64,000 nucleotides of DNA from JAMLJG01 sp035327585 (GCA_035327585.1 DAOLDD010000014.1:1-64000), one strand, 5' to 3'; positions 45,144-54,024 are shown, numbered from the stretch's first letter. Translations and numbers: made by a program. The notes: a model not told the origin generated them from the sequence alone.

Positions 45144-47747
45144 ATGAATAAATCGCCCGAAGACGGAATCCTGCCCGCGCACCGGAATCTGCAAAATATC
45201 CGCGTGCTGGTGCTGGACGATGAGGAGCCGGTCCGGCATTTGCTCCAGACCCTGCTCACCCGCAACGGCTGCATCGTGGAAACGGCGGACGACGGGCGCG
45301 AAGGGCTGCGCATCCTGCTGCAAAAGGATTTCGATGTCGCGGTGGTGGACCTCCGCATGCGCGACATGGGCGGCTCGGCGTTTCTCGAGCAGGCGCGCAG
45401 CGTCTGGCCCTGGCTCGGTATCGTCGTGGTCACCGGCTACGCGGACGAGGAATCGGTCGCGCATGCGCGGCGCTTCGGCGTGACGCGCATCCTCACCAAG
45501 CCGATGAACACCCAGACGCTGCTCCGCAACGTGCTGGAGGAGGCGATCGAGAAGAAGGAGCTGGTCGAGATGTCGGCCAGCCACAGCCTGGACCGCATCC
45601 AGGCGCAGCTCTCGCTGCTCCGCAGTTTCAGCGAATCGGCGCTGACCGCGGAAAACCTCGACGACGCGCTGCGCACGCTGAGCACCGGGCTCGGCAACCT
45701 GCTGCCCTGCGCGGCGGCGGGCATCCTGAATCTCGAGGGCGAGGAACCGGTCCTGCACCTGCACGCGCTGACGCCGGTGGCGCAGGAATTCCTGCTCAAC
45801 GCGGAGAAGGAGATGATGCGGCGCTACGAGGCGCTCAGCGGACAACCCGCGCCGCGGGCCGGGCTGCGCGTCATCTTCGACCCGGCGAATCTCGACCCCA
45901 AGGGCGCCCAACAGGTCGGCAGCAGCTTCAGCGTGCCGATCATCGCGCACGGCGAGGTGCGCGGCATGTTGACGCTGGCCGCGGTCGCGGATGACGCCTA
46001 TTCCTCGCGCGACGCGTCCTTTCTCTACCACGCGGCGAACCAGCTCTCGACGGTATTGAGCGCGCTGGCGCGCATGCGGGAGCTGTCGGTGCGCGACGCG
46101 CTGACCTCGCTCTACAACCGGCGCGGGCTGGAGGAGGAGTTCCAGCGGGCGTGGCTGATGAGCCGCCGCTACAACTGGCCGATCGGCGCGGCGGTCCTCG
46201 ACATCGACAACTTCAAGATTCTCAACGACACGCACGGCCACCTGGTCGGCGACCAGATCCTGCGCGAGTTCTCGAAACTCGTCCAGCAGGTGGCGCGCGA
46301 GTCGGACATCATCGGCCGTTACGGCGGCGATGAAATGGTCGTCATCCTCGCGCAGGCGGGCACCGCGGATTGCATCGCGTTTGGCGAGCGGCTGCTGCAC
46401 GCGATGCGCCAGCAGGTGTTCTGCGTGGACCGGGGCCTCGCGCTGCAATTGACCACGTCGATCGGCGTATCCAGCAGCGTCAACGGCCCGGCGGACATGA
46501 CCAGCGAGACGCTGATCGCGCAGGCGGACCAGGCCCTCTACATGGCGAAGAAGCAGGGGCGCGACCGCGTCTGCGTTTACCAGGCGGTGGCGCCGGGCGA
46601 GAAGGGCGTTCCATCCGCCCCCATCGCGCCGGAATCCGACCCGGCCCGCATGCGCGGGCGCGTGCTGGTCGTGGATGACGAACCGATGGTCGGTTCGCTG
46701 CTTTCGCGCGTGCTCCGCAAAAACGCCTACGAGGTGCAGGTCGAAACCACGGCCGCCGGCGCGCTGAACGCGATCCAGGAAAAGCCCGGCCATTTCGACG
46801 TGATCCTCACCGATCTGAACCTGCCCGAGAAAAGCGGACTCGACCTGCTGGACGAGCTGCGCTCCATCGACGAGGGGATGATCAAAATCGTAATCACGGG
46901 CCACGCGACGGTCGACAACGCGGTCGTGAGCCTGCGGCGCGGCGCGTACGATTTCATTGAGAAGCCCGTGCTGCCGGACGCCCTGATGGCGATCGTCGAC
47001 CGCGCCCTCGAATACCGCCGCCTGAAGCGCGAAAACGTCCGCTACCAGAACCACCTCGAGGAAATGGTCCGCGAAAAAAGCGCCGCGCTGCGGGAGGCGC
47101 TCCAGCAGGTGAAGGCCTCCTACGACTTCACGCTCGAGGCGATGGCGGCGCTGCTCGACGCACGCGAGCGCAACACGGCGCACCACAGCACGCGCGTACG
47201 CGACCTCTCCGTCATCATGGCGCGCGAACTCGGCCTCTCGGTGAACGAGATCGACGACATCTCGCGCGGCGCGCTGCTGCACGACATCGGCAAGATGTGC
47301 ATTCCCGACAGCATCCTGCTCAAGCCCGGCCCGCTGACCGCGGACGAGCGCGAGGAGATGAAAAAACACCCCGAGGTCGGCTACAAACTGCTCTCGTCGA
47401 GCCCGCATTTGGAGCGCGTCGCGGAAATCGTGCGTTCGCACCACGAGCGGTACGACGGCGCCGGCTACCCGCGGCGGATCAAGGGGGCGGACATCTGCCT
47501 GGGCGCGCGCATCTTCGCGATCATCGACTCGTACGACGCGATGCGGTCGGACCGTGTATATCGCAAGGCGATTTCCAGCGAGGAGGCGATGCTGGAAATC
47601 GAGCGCAACGCCGGGACGCAATTCGATCCGGCGTTGGTCGACCTGTTCAAGCGCATCCACCTGGCCATTGAGGCCGCCGGCAATTGGAGTGCGGCGGACG
47701 CGCGGTCGGCGTACGAAACGCCCGAAACCCGGAAGTATGGTTCATAA
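45144..47747 (+). CDS. REC-GAF-GGDEF-REC-HD-GYP hybrid c-di-GMP regulator
   Basis: 867 residues from MNKSPEDGILPAH. Order: receiver 1 (~18-135; D25/D26, phospho-acceptor D69, Lys in ILTKPMN), GAF-like sensor (~150-310), diguanylate cyclase (~315-480; AVLDIDNFKILNDTHGH, RYGGDEM with GGDEM at 394-398). Then receiver 2 (~500-625; VLVVDDEP, acceptor Asp in ILTDLNLPEKSG) and HD-GYP phosphodiesterase (~670-855; LLHDIGKM at ~713, HHERYDGAGYP at ~766). It should both make and degrade c-di-GMP, each half under its own phosphorylation input. GGDEM keeps the catalytic GGDE. No histidine kinase is adjacent. It is first in the exopolysaccharide cluster. Confidence 0.92.
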   Translation: MNKSPEDGILPAHRNLQNIRVLVLDDEEPVRHLLQTLLTRNGCIVETADDGREGLRILLQKDFDVAVVDLRMRDMGGSAFLEQARSVWPWLGIVVVTGYADEESVAHARRFGVTRILTKPMNTQTLLRNVLEEAIEKKELVEMSASHSLDRIQAQLSLLRSFSESALTAENLDDALRTLSTGLGNLLPCAAAGILNLEGEEPVLHLHALTPVAQEFLLNAEKEMMRRYEALSGQPAPRAGLRVIFDPANLDPKGAQQVGSSFSVPIIAHGEVRGMLTLAAVADDAYSSRDASFLYHAANQLSTVLSALARMRELSVRDALTSLYNRRGLEEEFQRAWLMSRRYNWPIGAAVLDIDNFKILNDTHGHLVGDQILREFSKLVQQVARESDIIGRYGGDEMVVILAQAGTADCIAFGERLLHAMRQQVFCVDRGLALQLTTSIGVSSSVNGPADMTSETLIAQADQALYMAKKQGRDRVCVYQAVAPGEKGVPSAPIAPESDPARMRGRVLVVDDEPMVGSLLSRVLRKNAYEVQVETTAAGALNAIQEKPGHFDVILTDLNLPEKSGLDLLDELRSIDEGMIKIVITGHATVDNAVVSLRRGAYDFIEKPVLPDALMAIVDRALEYRRLKRENVRYQNHLEEMVREKSAALREALQQVKASYDFTLEAMAALLDARERNTAHHSTRVRDLSVIMARELGLSVNEIDDISRGALLHDIGKMCIPDSILLKPGPLTADEREEMKKHPEVGYKLLSSSPHLERVAEIVRSHHERYDGAGYPRRIKGADICLGARIFAIIDSYDAMRSDRVYRKAISSEEAMLEIERNAGTQFDPALVDLFKRIHLAIEAAGNWSAADARSAYETPETRKYGS

Positions 47748-47826
47748 GCAGCTTCGCCATTGTTGAGGGATCGCGCGAGGGGGAGGACCTGACGGATCGG
47801 CATTCCCGGCGCGGCTTAAGTTGTTC

Positions 47827-49470
47827 ATGTTTCCCGAACATCCAAAATATCCGGTGCCGAAGGGGGATCGCCGCAAGCGAAACCTGTCGCGCCCGATGGC
47901 TTCGGACCGGCGTCAGGCCACCCGGTATGTCGGCAACTTCCCGGTGACGATCCATGTTGGACAGGGCGGGGACGCCCGCGTCTACAACGCTGTCGCCCGC
48001 GACATTTCTGATGGCGGCCTCCTGCTGGAATGCGCGGATGTACCGCCCGGGGAGACGCGAATCCGCGTGCAATTCAAAGTGCCCGAGGGCGTCATGCCGG
48101 AGGAATTTTCGCACGGCGCCCAATCCACGGAAGGCGAGGTGCGGCGACGCGACGGCGATCGAAAGCTGCTGGGCGTGCAGTTCGCGCAACCGATGAGCCG
48201 GCGGCTCGCGCGGACGACCTGGAACTATCTCCGGGGCATCGCGACCCTGGCCCTGATGGTCACCCTCGCCCTGATCGTCCTGATCAAGGTCGAGAATTTT
48301 TATTATTTCTGGTTCGACGTGCCCGTGTTCCTGTACAGCCTCGCGGTCGGCGCGTTCCTGCTCTCGCGCTTCCTGTTCGCGGCGTTCTACCGCGCGCCCC
48401 GGCCGCGGGATGACGCGAGCCTGCCGACCGTCAGCGTCATTTTTCCGGTGTTTAATGAGGAGGGATTCATCGAACGCACGCTGGTGCAGGCGCTCGAAGT
48501 GGCCTACCCCCTCGACAAATTGCAGGTCATCGCGGTGAACGACGGCAGCCGGGACCAGACCTTCCAAATCATGCAACGCGTCCAGCAACGGTATCCCGAG
48601 CTGGTCCTCGTGAACCTGGAGAAGTCGATGGGCAAACGCGGCGCCATCGCCGCCGGCGCGCAACTGGCGACGGGCGAAATCCTGGTGCTCTCCGACTCCG
48701 ACAGCTTTTTCCAGCCGGACGCCATCCGCCGGATCGTCGACGGGTTCACCGAACCGAAGGTCGCGGCGATCACCGGGCACTGCGACGTCGAGAACGCGTG
48801 GACGAACCTGCTGACCAAGATGCAGACCGTCCGCTACTACATCAGCTTCCGCGTGATGAAGGCGGCCGAAAGCGTGTTCGACGCCGTGACCTGCCTTTCC
48901 GGACCCTTCGCCGCGTACCGGCGCGAGGTGTTCATGTCCGTGGCCGACCGGTGGCTCAACCAGCGCTGGTGCGGCGCGCCCGCGACGTTCGGCGACGACC
49001 GTGCGCTGACCAATTTTGTCCTGCGCCAGGGCCACGCGGTGATTTACGACTCGCGGGCGCGGTGCACCACCATCGTGCCGGAGGACTACCGCACGTTCCT
49101 GCGCCAGCAGATGCGCTGGAAGCGTTCGTGGTTCCGGGAGTGCATGCGCGGCTGCGCCTACATCTGGAAATATCCGCCACTGGTCTCGCTCTCCTACTAC
49201 TTGGGGTTCATCCTCCCGCTCGTCGCCCCCATCGTCGTATTCCGCGCCCTGCTCTACATGCCGCTCTTCCAGCGCGGCAGCCCGCTGATGTACATGCTCG
49301 GCATCCTGCTGATGAGCAGCTTGATGAGTTCGGTGTATCTCTTCACGCGCCGCTCGCGCCTGTGGATCTACGGCATCCCATTCTGCTTCTTCTACATGTT
49401 CGTGCTGGTCTGGCAACTACCGTGGGCGATGCTCACCTCCGCCCACGCAAAATGGGGCACGCGGGGCTGA
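47827..49470 (+). CDS. PilZ-fused hyaluronan-synthase/NodC-like glycosyltransferase
   Basis: 547 residues. An N-terminal PilZ domain (~25-130) carries both c-di-GMP motifs: RRQATR at 28-33 and DISDGG at 59-64. Two TM helices (~138-156, ~166-188) precede a processive GT2 domain: SVIFPVFNEEG (~203), NDGSRD (238-243), SDSD with D290/D292, GDDRALTN (389-396), and QQMRW (427-431, the QxxRW motif). Four or more TM helices follow. GDDRxLTN and QMRWKRSW are characteristic of hyaluronan synthase, chitin synthase and NodC, so the product is probably a beta-linked amino-sugar or uronate polymer extruded through the enzyme. In BcsA the PilZ domain is C-terminal; here it is N-terminal. ATG at 47827 or an in-frame TTG at 47821. 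Confidence 0.9.
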   Translation: MFPEHPKYPVPKGDRRKRNLSRPMASDRRQATRYVGNFPVTIHVGQGGDARVYNAVARDISDGGLLLECADVPPGETRIRVQFKVPEGVMPEEFSHGAQSTEGEVRRRDGDRKLLGVQFAQPMSRRLARTTWNYLRGIATLALMVTLALIVLIKVENFYYFWFDVPVFLYSLAVGAFLLSRFLFAAFYRAPRPRDDASLPTVSVIFPVFNEEGFIERTLVQALEVAYPLDKLQVIAVNDGSRDQTFQIMQRVQQRYPELVLVNLEKSMGKRGAIAAGAQLATGEILVLSDSDSFFQPDAIRRIVDGFTEPKVAAITGHCDVENAWTNLLTKMQTVRYYISFRVMKAAESVFDAVTCLSGPFAAYRREVFMSVADRWLNQRWCGAPATFGDDRALTNFVLRQGHAVIYDSRARCTTIVPEDYRTFLRQQMRWKRSWFRECMRGCAYIWKYPPLVSLSYYLGFILPLVAPIVVFRALLYMPLFQRGSPLMYMLGILLMSSLMSSVYLFTRRSRLWIYGIPFCFFYMFVLVWQLPWAMLTSAHAKWGTRG

Positions 49471-49473
49471 CGC

Positions 49474-51396
49474 ATGGGCAAACGGCTATTCATTCTCGCG
49501 CAGTGGGCGGTTCTGATCGCGCTGGTCATCCATGGCGTACGCACGGTGGCGCGCCCCGTCCCGCCCCCGGACTACGATCCGGATAGCTGGGCGTCCTGGC
49601 GCGGCTTCCACGCGCTCTCCTATGCGGGCGTCACGCGCGGCGGCGGCAGCGACCACGTCACCCCCCACCAACTCGCCGCGCACCTCCAGGCGCTGCGCGA
49701 AGCCGGCTATAAATCCATCACGCCCGGCGACATTGAAGCGTACCTCGAAGGACGCGTCGCCCTGCCGGACCGCGCCGTGCTGCTGCTGTTCGAGGGCGGG
49801 CGCAAGGACAGCTATCTCGCCGCGACCCCGCTCCTTCGGAAATCAGGCCAGGTCGCGGTGATGTGCGTGCCGACATTGTTGACGCGGCGATGGGGTAGTT
49901 TCTACCTGCGCGAGGGCGACTTGAAAAAATTCCTCAAGGACCCGCACTGGCGGCTCGCCAGCATGGGCCACGCCGCCGTCACCACCATTCCCGTCGCGGA
50001 CGGCGAGGAGGGGCGCTTCCTCGTACGTCGCCAGCGCCTGAAAACGCATGTCGAATCCGAGGCGGAATACCGCGCGCGCGTGGAGCAGGACTTCGCGCGC
50101 GCCGCGGATATTCTGGCCCGTGCGTCGGGACAGCCCGTCGCGACATACCTGTTCCCCTTCGCCGACGCCGGGGCATCGCCCGGCGCGACGCCGGAAGCGA
50201 TCGATGTGCTGCGCGCCGCCGCCGCGATGCACCACCGAATCGCCTTCACGCGCGCGGACGACGCGTTCAACGGGCCGGACAGTGATCCCATGCAACTCAC
50301 CCGACTGCGCGTACGCGGAACCTGGGACGCCGCGCGGCTGCTCGAAGAACTGGCCCGCAGCGAGCCCCGCGACATTCCGGTCACCTCGCTTCCCGGCGCG
50401 CACGCCTGGTCGTTCGACGGCGCCGGATCGGCCCAGGACGGCGTGCTCCACCTCGGAGATGGCGCGCGCGCGTGGCTGCGCGGCAGCTCGGACTGGTCCG
50501 ACCTTCAAACGACCGCCGCCATCGAGCGGCCCGCCGGCGCCCAGTTGTCGCTCTACGCGCGGTACGCCGGCCCCACCCGCTACGTGCGCGTCACCGCGAA
50601 CGACGAAGGACTCCGCGTCCAGGAACGGCTCGGCGCAACGATGCAGACGCTCGCCTTCCTGCCCGCCACGAATACGCCCAACGGCGGCGCGGAGTGGACG
50701 TTGCGCATCAAGGGCAACCGCCTCTGGATGGAACGCCCCGGGACTCCGCCCGTCGGGCCGCTGCCGCTCACGCGCCATACAAGCCGCGGACGAATCGGCT
50801 TCGAAGCCCGGGGCGACGGCGTCGGCGTACGGTCGTTTACCGCGCGGCAATTGCCGGGCCTCGCCGTGCGATCAGCCTCGCTCGCCGACATACCGGAGGA
50901 ACAGCGCCCGCGGACCAGCGTGTGGATGCCCCGCTGGTTCAACACGGAGCAACGGCCCGAATTCACCGGGGCGATGCGCGCCGACCTGCTGGACGCCGCC
51001 GCGCAGGGCATCCAGGTCATGCCGTGGATCGACATGGAACATGGCGCGCCACGGCAGGATTTCGCCGCCGACCTCGTGGCGCTGTTCAGCGGTGTGGCGG
51101 AAGGCGCGCTTGTCACGCGTTTCGCCCTCTCCGCGCCTGACGATCCCCTCGCGGAGGCGCTGCGTCGGCAGGGGTACGGCATCCTGCAACACGTCTCGAC
51201 GCACGCCGCGCGGCGACTCGCGCTGGACGGCCGGGCGGGTCGCGAAGGCGACTGGCTGCTCCTGGCGGGCAACCCGCTCGAAGCCGCCGAATCGCTCGCC
51301 GAATTGCAGCGCGGCATCCCGTCCACTCGCCTGCTCTGGATGACGGACAAGGATATTTACCTGCCGCCCGGCGTGCGGCGCGCGGCCGCCTATTGA
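49474..51396 (+). CDS. Membrane-anchored deacetylase-like protein with lost CE4 motif
   Basis: 640 residues. An N-terminal anchor (LAQWAVLIALVIHGVRTV, ~8-25) is followed by a NodB/PgaB-like module (~40-270): FHALSYAGVT, HVTPHQLAAHLQALREAGYKSITPGDIEAYL. The catalytic TFDD is replaced by LLLFEGGRKDS (106-113), and the HxxxH zinc site is reduced to SMGHAAV (H166). So it is probably inactive as a deacetylase. Residues ~290-460 look like a concanavalin/LamG-type sugar-binding sandwich (WSFDGAGSAQDGVLHLGDGA). The rest (~465-640) resembles a TIM-barrel-like GHL/PgaB-C remnant. It starts 3 bp after the synthase and most likely guides or binds the polymer in the periplasm. Confidence 0.75.
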   Translation: MGKRLFILAQWAVLIALVIHGVRTVARPVPPPDYDPDSWASWRGFHALSYAGVTRGGGSDHVTPHQLAAHLQALREAGYKSITPGDIEAYLEGRVALPDRAVLLLFEGGRKDSYLAATPLLRKSGQVAVMCVPTLLTRRWGSFYLREGDLKKFLKDPHWRLASMGHAAVTTIPVADGEEGRFLVRRQRLKTHVESEAEYRARVEQDFARAADILARASGQPVATYLFPFADAGASPGATPEAIDVLRAAAAMHHRIAFTRADDAFNGPDSDPMQLTRLRVRGTWDAARLLEELARSEPRDIPVTSLPGAHAWSFDGAGSAQDGVLHLGDGARAWLRGSSDWSDLQTTAAIERPAGAQLSLYARYAGPTRYVRVTANDEGLRVQERLGATMQTLAFLPATNTPNGGAEWTLRIKGNRLWMERPGTPPVGPLPLTRHTSRGRIGFEARGDGVGVRSFTARQLPGLAVRSASLADIPEEQRPRTSVWMPRWFNTEQRPEFTGAMRADLLDAAAQGIQVMPWIDMEHGAPRQDFAADLVALFSGVAEGALVTRFALSAPDDPLAEALRRQGYGILQHVSTHAARRLALDGRAGREGDWLLLAGNPLEAAESLAELQRGIPSTRLLWMTDKDIYLPPGVRRAAAY

Positions 51397-51402
51397 GTCG
51401 CC

Positions 51403-52992
51403 ATGCACAACCGGTTTCCAGTCGCACTCCTCGTCGGCCAGGCTCTCCTGACGGTAGGCCTTCACGCGGAAACACCGCGTTCCGCCCTTTCGCTCATCCA
51501 TGAATCGCGCGTGGCCGTGGGCCGCGGCGACTTGGGTGACGCCCGCACGGCGGCCCGCCAGGCGGTGGAGATTGATCCCGCCTATGCGGACGCGTGGAAA
51601 CAATTGGGGCGCGTGCAGATGCTCGCGCGCCAGCCGGACGATGCGCTCCGCGCGCTCGACACCGCCCGCCAACTCAAACCGGGCGATGCGGAAATCGAAG
51701 GCTGGTTGGGCCCGCTTTATCGGGATCTCGGCTGGTGGCATTGGGCAAAGGGCGACATCGCGTCGTCGATCGCCGCGTTCAACGATGCGCTGAAGGCGAA
51801 CGTCCCGCGGCGACACGACGTCCTGCGGAGCTTCCAGGCTGTACTCGCCGAAAGCGATCACCGCGCCGAGGCGCTCCAGCTCCTCGAAAGTTGGGGCGAT
51901 CCCGACATCTGGCGGGAAATCGCGCGCGCGAACCTCGACCAAGGCCGCCTGCTCGCCGCCGAACCGGCGCTTACGCTGCTTCACCTCGCGAAAGACGACC
52001 CAGTGCGAACGGACGTTCAACTCGCCCACACGCGCGCGATGCTGGGCGCTTGTGAGGACATGTCCGCGCTGATCCCGGATCCCGCGGAGCGCGCCGCCGC
52101 GTGGGACGACCCGCATGTTGACCTGGCCATCGAGGCCATTCTGCTCTGCAACAACGGAACCCTTACCTCACGACTCGCGCGGCTCCAGGCGTTGGAGCGC
52201 GAACCCCAACGGGACGTTTCCGAACGCATGCGGACAGCGGCCCGAACAGCGCTTGCACATCGGAACTTTGACCGCGCGTTCCGGATCTACGACCGCCTGC
52301 TCGCGCGTGAACCGGACTGCCGCTGCTACCTGCGCGCCGCCTCCGCGGCCGAGGCCCTGCGCGGCACAAAGGGCGCCGCGCAATTTCTGGCCGCGCTGCT
52401 TCCCCGCTCCAGCGACGACGCCGTGCGCGCCGGAATCCAAGGCCGACTCGCGCGACTGGATGGACTGGCCGATGAAGCCGCGGCCCACTACGCGCGCAGT
52501 CTTTCCCTCGATCCCGCCCAGAACGACGTGCAACGCGAGTTATTCTTCGCCCTGGTCGAACTCGGACGCGAGGAGGAGGCCAGGCGCGTGGCCGACGCGC
52601 TCGCCGGTCGCGAGGCCGAGGGCGAAACAGAACTCCGGCCGATCCTCGCGGAAATGTGGAGCGCCCTCGCGGACCACGAACTCGCCCTCGCCTTCTGGGG
52701 CGCCCTCGCGGAGCGTCACCCCGGCAGCGCCTACTACACCGTCGAATGGGCTCGCACACTGCTGCGCGTCGGGCGGAGGGCCGATGCGATCGCCCGGCTG
52801 GAAGCGCTCACCGCGCGCGTCGCCGACGTCCCGGCGCTTGAATTGCTGGCACGCCTGCTCATCGAGGATCACCGGAAGGCCGAGGCGCTTCAAATCGTCG
52901 AACAGGCGCTGGCCCTCGAATACACGACCTCGCTGCTGCAACTTCGGACACTTGCGGGCGGGATATCGGACGACGGGGACGCCTCACGATAG
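51403..52992 (+). CDS. Periplasmic TPR protein of the exopolysaccharide cluster
   Basis: 529 residues. A signal peptide (VALLVGQALLTVGLHA, cleavage ~22) is followed by TPR-type helix pairs nearly to the end: GRGDLGDARTAARQAVEIDPAYADAWKQLGRV, ARQPDDALRALDTARQLKPGDAE, DGLADEAAAHYARSLSLDPAQ and VGRRADAIARLEALTA. This matches the TPR scaffold half of PgaA/BcsC-type proteins but lacks an outer-membrane beta-barrel, so export across the outer membrane needs another protein. It starts 6 bp after the deacetylase-like gene, and its end overlaps the convergent ferredoxin gene by 9 bases. Confidence 0.8.
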   Translation: MHNRFPVALLVGQALLTVGLHAETPRSALSLIHESRVAVGRGDLGDARTAARQAVEIDPAYADAWKQLGRVQMLARQPDDALRALDTARQLKPGDAEIEGWLGPLYRDLGWWHWAKGDIASSIAAFNDALKANVPRRHDVLRSFQAVLAESDHRAEALQLLESWGDPDIWREIARANLDQGRLLAAEPALTLLHLAKDDPVRTDVQLAHTRAMLGACEDMSALIPDPAERAAAWDDPHVDLAIEAILLCNNGTLTSRLARLQALEREPQRDVSERMRTAARTALAHRNFDRAFRIYDRLLAREPDCRCYLRAASAAEALRGTKGAAQFLAALLPRSSDDAVRAGIQGRLARLDGLADEAAAHYARSLSLDPAQNDVQRELFFALVELGREEEARRVADALAGREAEGETELRPILAEMWSALADHELALAFWGALAERHPGSAYYTVEWARTLLRVGRRADAIARLEALTARVADVPALELLARLLIEDHRKAEALQIVEQALALEYTTSLLQLRTLAGGISDDGDASR

Positions 52993-53256
52993 CGGCGTTT
53001 TCTGCTTCGTGATCAGCGGCAGCACCGGGGCCTTTTCCGCGTTTATCGCGATATATGATTTCCACTTCGCCGGCACGCGCTGCGCGGGGAAAATCGCCTT
53101 CGTCGGACACTCCGGCACGCACGCGCCGCAATCGATGCACTCCACCGGGTCAATCACCAGCATCCGGTCATCCTCGTGAAAACAATTCACCGGGCACACC
53201 GTGACGCAGACGGTGTTTTTGCATCCGATGCAGGGCTCTGTGACGACGTGCGGCAT
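52984..53256 (-). CDS. fdxA: Seven-iron-type ferredoxin
   Basis: 90 residues. CIGCKNTVCVTVCPVNCF and CIDCGACVPECP supply nine Cys. The spacing (CxxCxxxxCxxxCP, then CxxCxxCxxxCP) fits a [3Fe-4S][4Fe-4S] or 2[4Fe-4S] ferredoxin of the FdxA group. The C-terminal extension (AQRVPAKWKSYIAINAEKAP) is typical of FdxA. It carries low-potential electrons in the cytoplasm. Its ATG follows a TATAGT within the TCATT-repeat region that looks like its promoter. The 3' end overlaps the TPR gene. Confidence 0.92.
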   Translation of the reverse strand: MPHVVTEPCIGCKNTVCVTVCPVNCFHEDDRMLVIDPVECIDCGACVPECPTKAIFPAQRVPAKWKSYIAINAEKAPVLPLITKQKTPLS

Positions 53257-53290
53257 AATGGGGAAAACCCGAATGACAAATTCCGAATGA

Positions 53291-53348
53291 CGAATGGACT
53301 ATAGTCCCCATTGGTCATTCCGTCATTCGTCATTGGTCATTGGTCATT
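53291..53348. repeat. TCATT-type tandem repeat, copy 2, with promoter-like elements
   Basis: 53313-53348 is almost identical to the repeat at 22734. The neighbouring GGACTATAGTCC (53297-53308) is palindromic. On the minus strand ATGACG, a repeat unit, lies 17 bp before TATAGT, giving a good promoter for fdxA. CGAATGAC units further on can pair with the repeat. Confidence 0.65.
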
Positions 53349-54024
53349 TCATCATTCTCCGCAGCTCCTCCAGATCCAGCCCCATCAAGGTGTCCCGCAC
53401 ATAATCCGCGAGGCCGAGATATTCGCGATCATAGCTGTTCGTCAGGCCGAGCACCTTCAGCTTCGCCCCCTTCGCCGACGTGATGCCCGCGGGTGTGTCC
53501 TCAATCGCCAGGCACTGCGCGGGACGCAGCGCGATTCCATGTTTCTCCGCGAGCCGTTTGACCGCGAGGCGATAGCAGCTCGGGTCGGGCTTCGACGCGC
53601 GCACATCATCCGCGGTCACCATCACATCGAACGCATCCGCGAGCTGGAGCCCTTCGAAGATCGGTTCGATGTCCGATCGCAAAGCGCCGCTGCACAAGCC
53701 GAGGGGAATGCGACCCGCCAGGTGGCGAATTAATTCCACCGCGCCCGGAAACGGGTCCGGCGGCTCCTGGCGAACCATGTAGTTAAAGGTGACCGCTTTG
53801 CGCTCCACGAGCGACTTGATTTCGGCGTCCGCGTACGGACGGCGATGCCGTTTCATCACCGCGAGGAAGGCCCCGCGGTCATCGAACCCGATCAGGTCTC
53901 GGACATAGGCCTCCCACGAAAACCCCATTCCCATCGGCTCCAACACCCGGTTGAGCGCCTCATAATGCAGGTGCTCGGTGTCCACGATCACGCCATCAAA
54001 ATCAAAAATAACCGCCTGCAACAT
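53344..54024 (-). CDS. HAD-superfamily hydrolase, beta-phosphoglucomutase-like
   Basis: 226 residues. HAD motif I is FDFDGVIVDTE (nucleophile Asp and acid/base Asp), motif II LCSGALRSD, motif III ASKPDPSCYRLA with Lys, and motif IV LAIEDTPAGITSAKGA. The cap (~18-85) is of the C1 helical type seen in beta-phosphoglucomutase and phosphoglycolate phosphatase. It is a cytosolic phosphatase or phosphomutase of unknown substrate. It lies 12 bp after polX and shares its strand, so they are probably one transcript. Its 3' end reaches into the TCATT repeat. Confidence 0.85.
   Translation of the reverse strand: MLQAVIFDFDGVIVDTEHLHYEALNRVLEPMGMGFSWEAYVRDLIGFDDRGAFLAVMKRHRRPYADAEIKSLVERKAVTFNYMVRQEPPDPFPGAVELIRHLAGRIPLGLCSGALRSDIEPIFEGLQLADAFDVMVTADDVRASKPDPSCYRLAVKRLAEKHGIALRPAQCLAIEDTPAGITSAKGAKLKVLGLTNSYDREYLGLADYVRDTLMGLDLEELRRMMK

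Noticed and set aside
45015..47660. 881-codon open frame on the minus strand opposite the c-di-GMP regulator
   Set aside because: It is a shadow of the GC-rich plus-strand gene. Composition is dominated by Arg/His/Ala/Val/Leu runs without any domain, while the plus strand has clear catalytic motifs.
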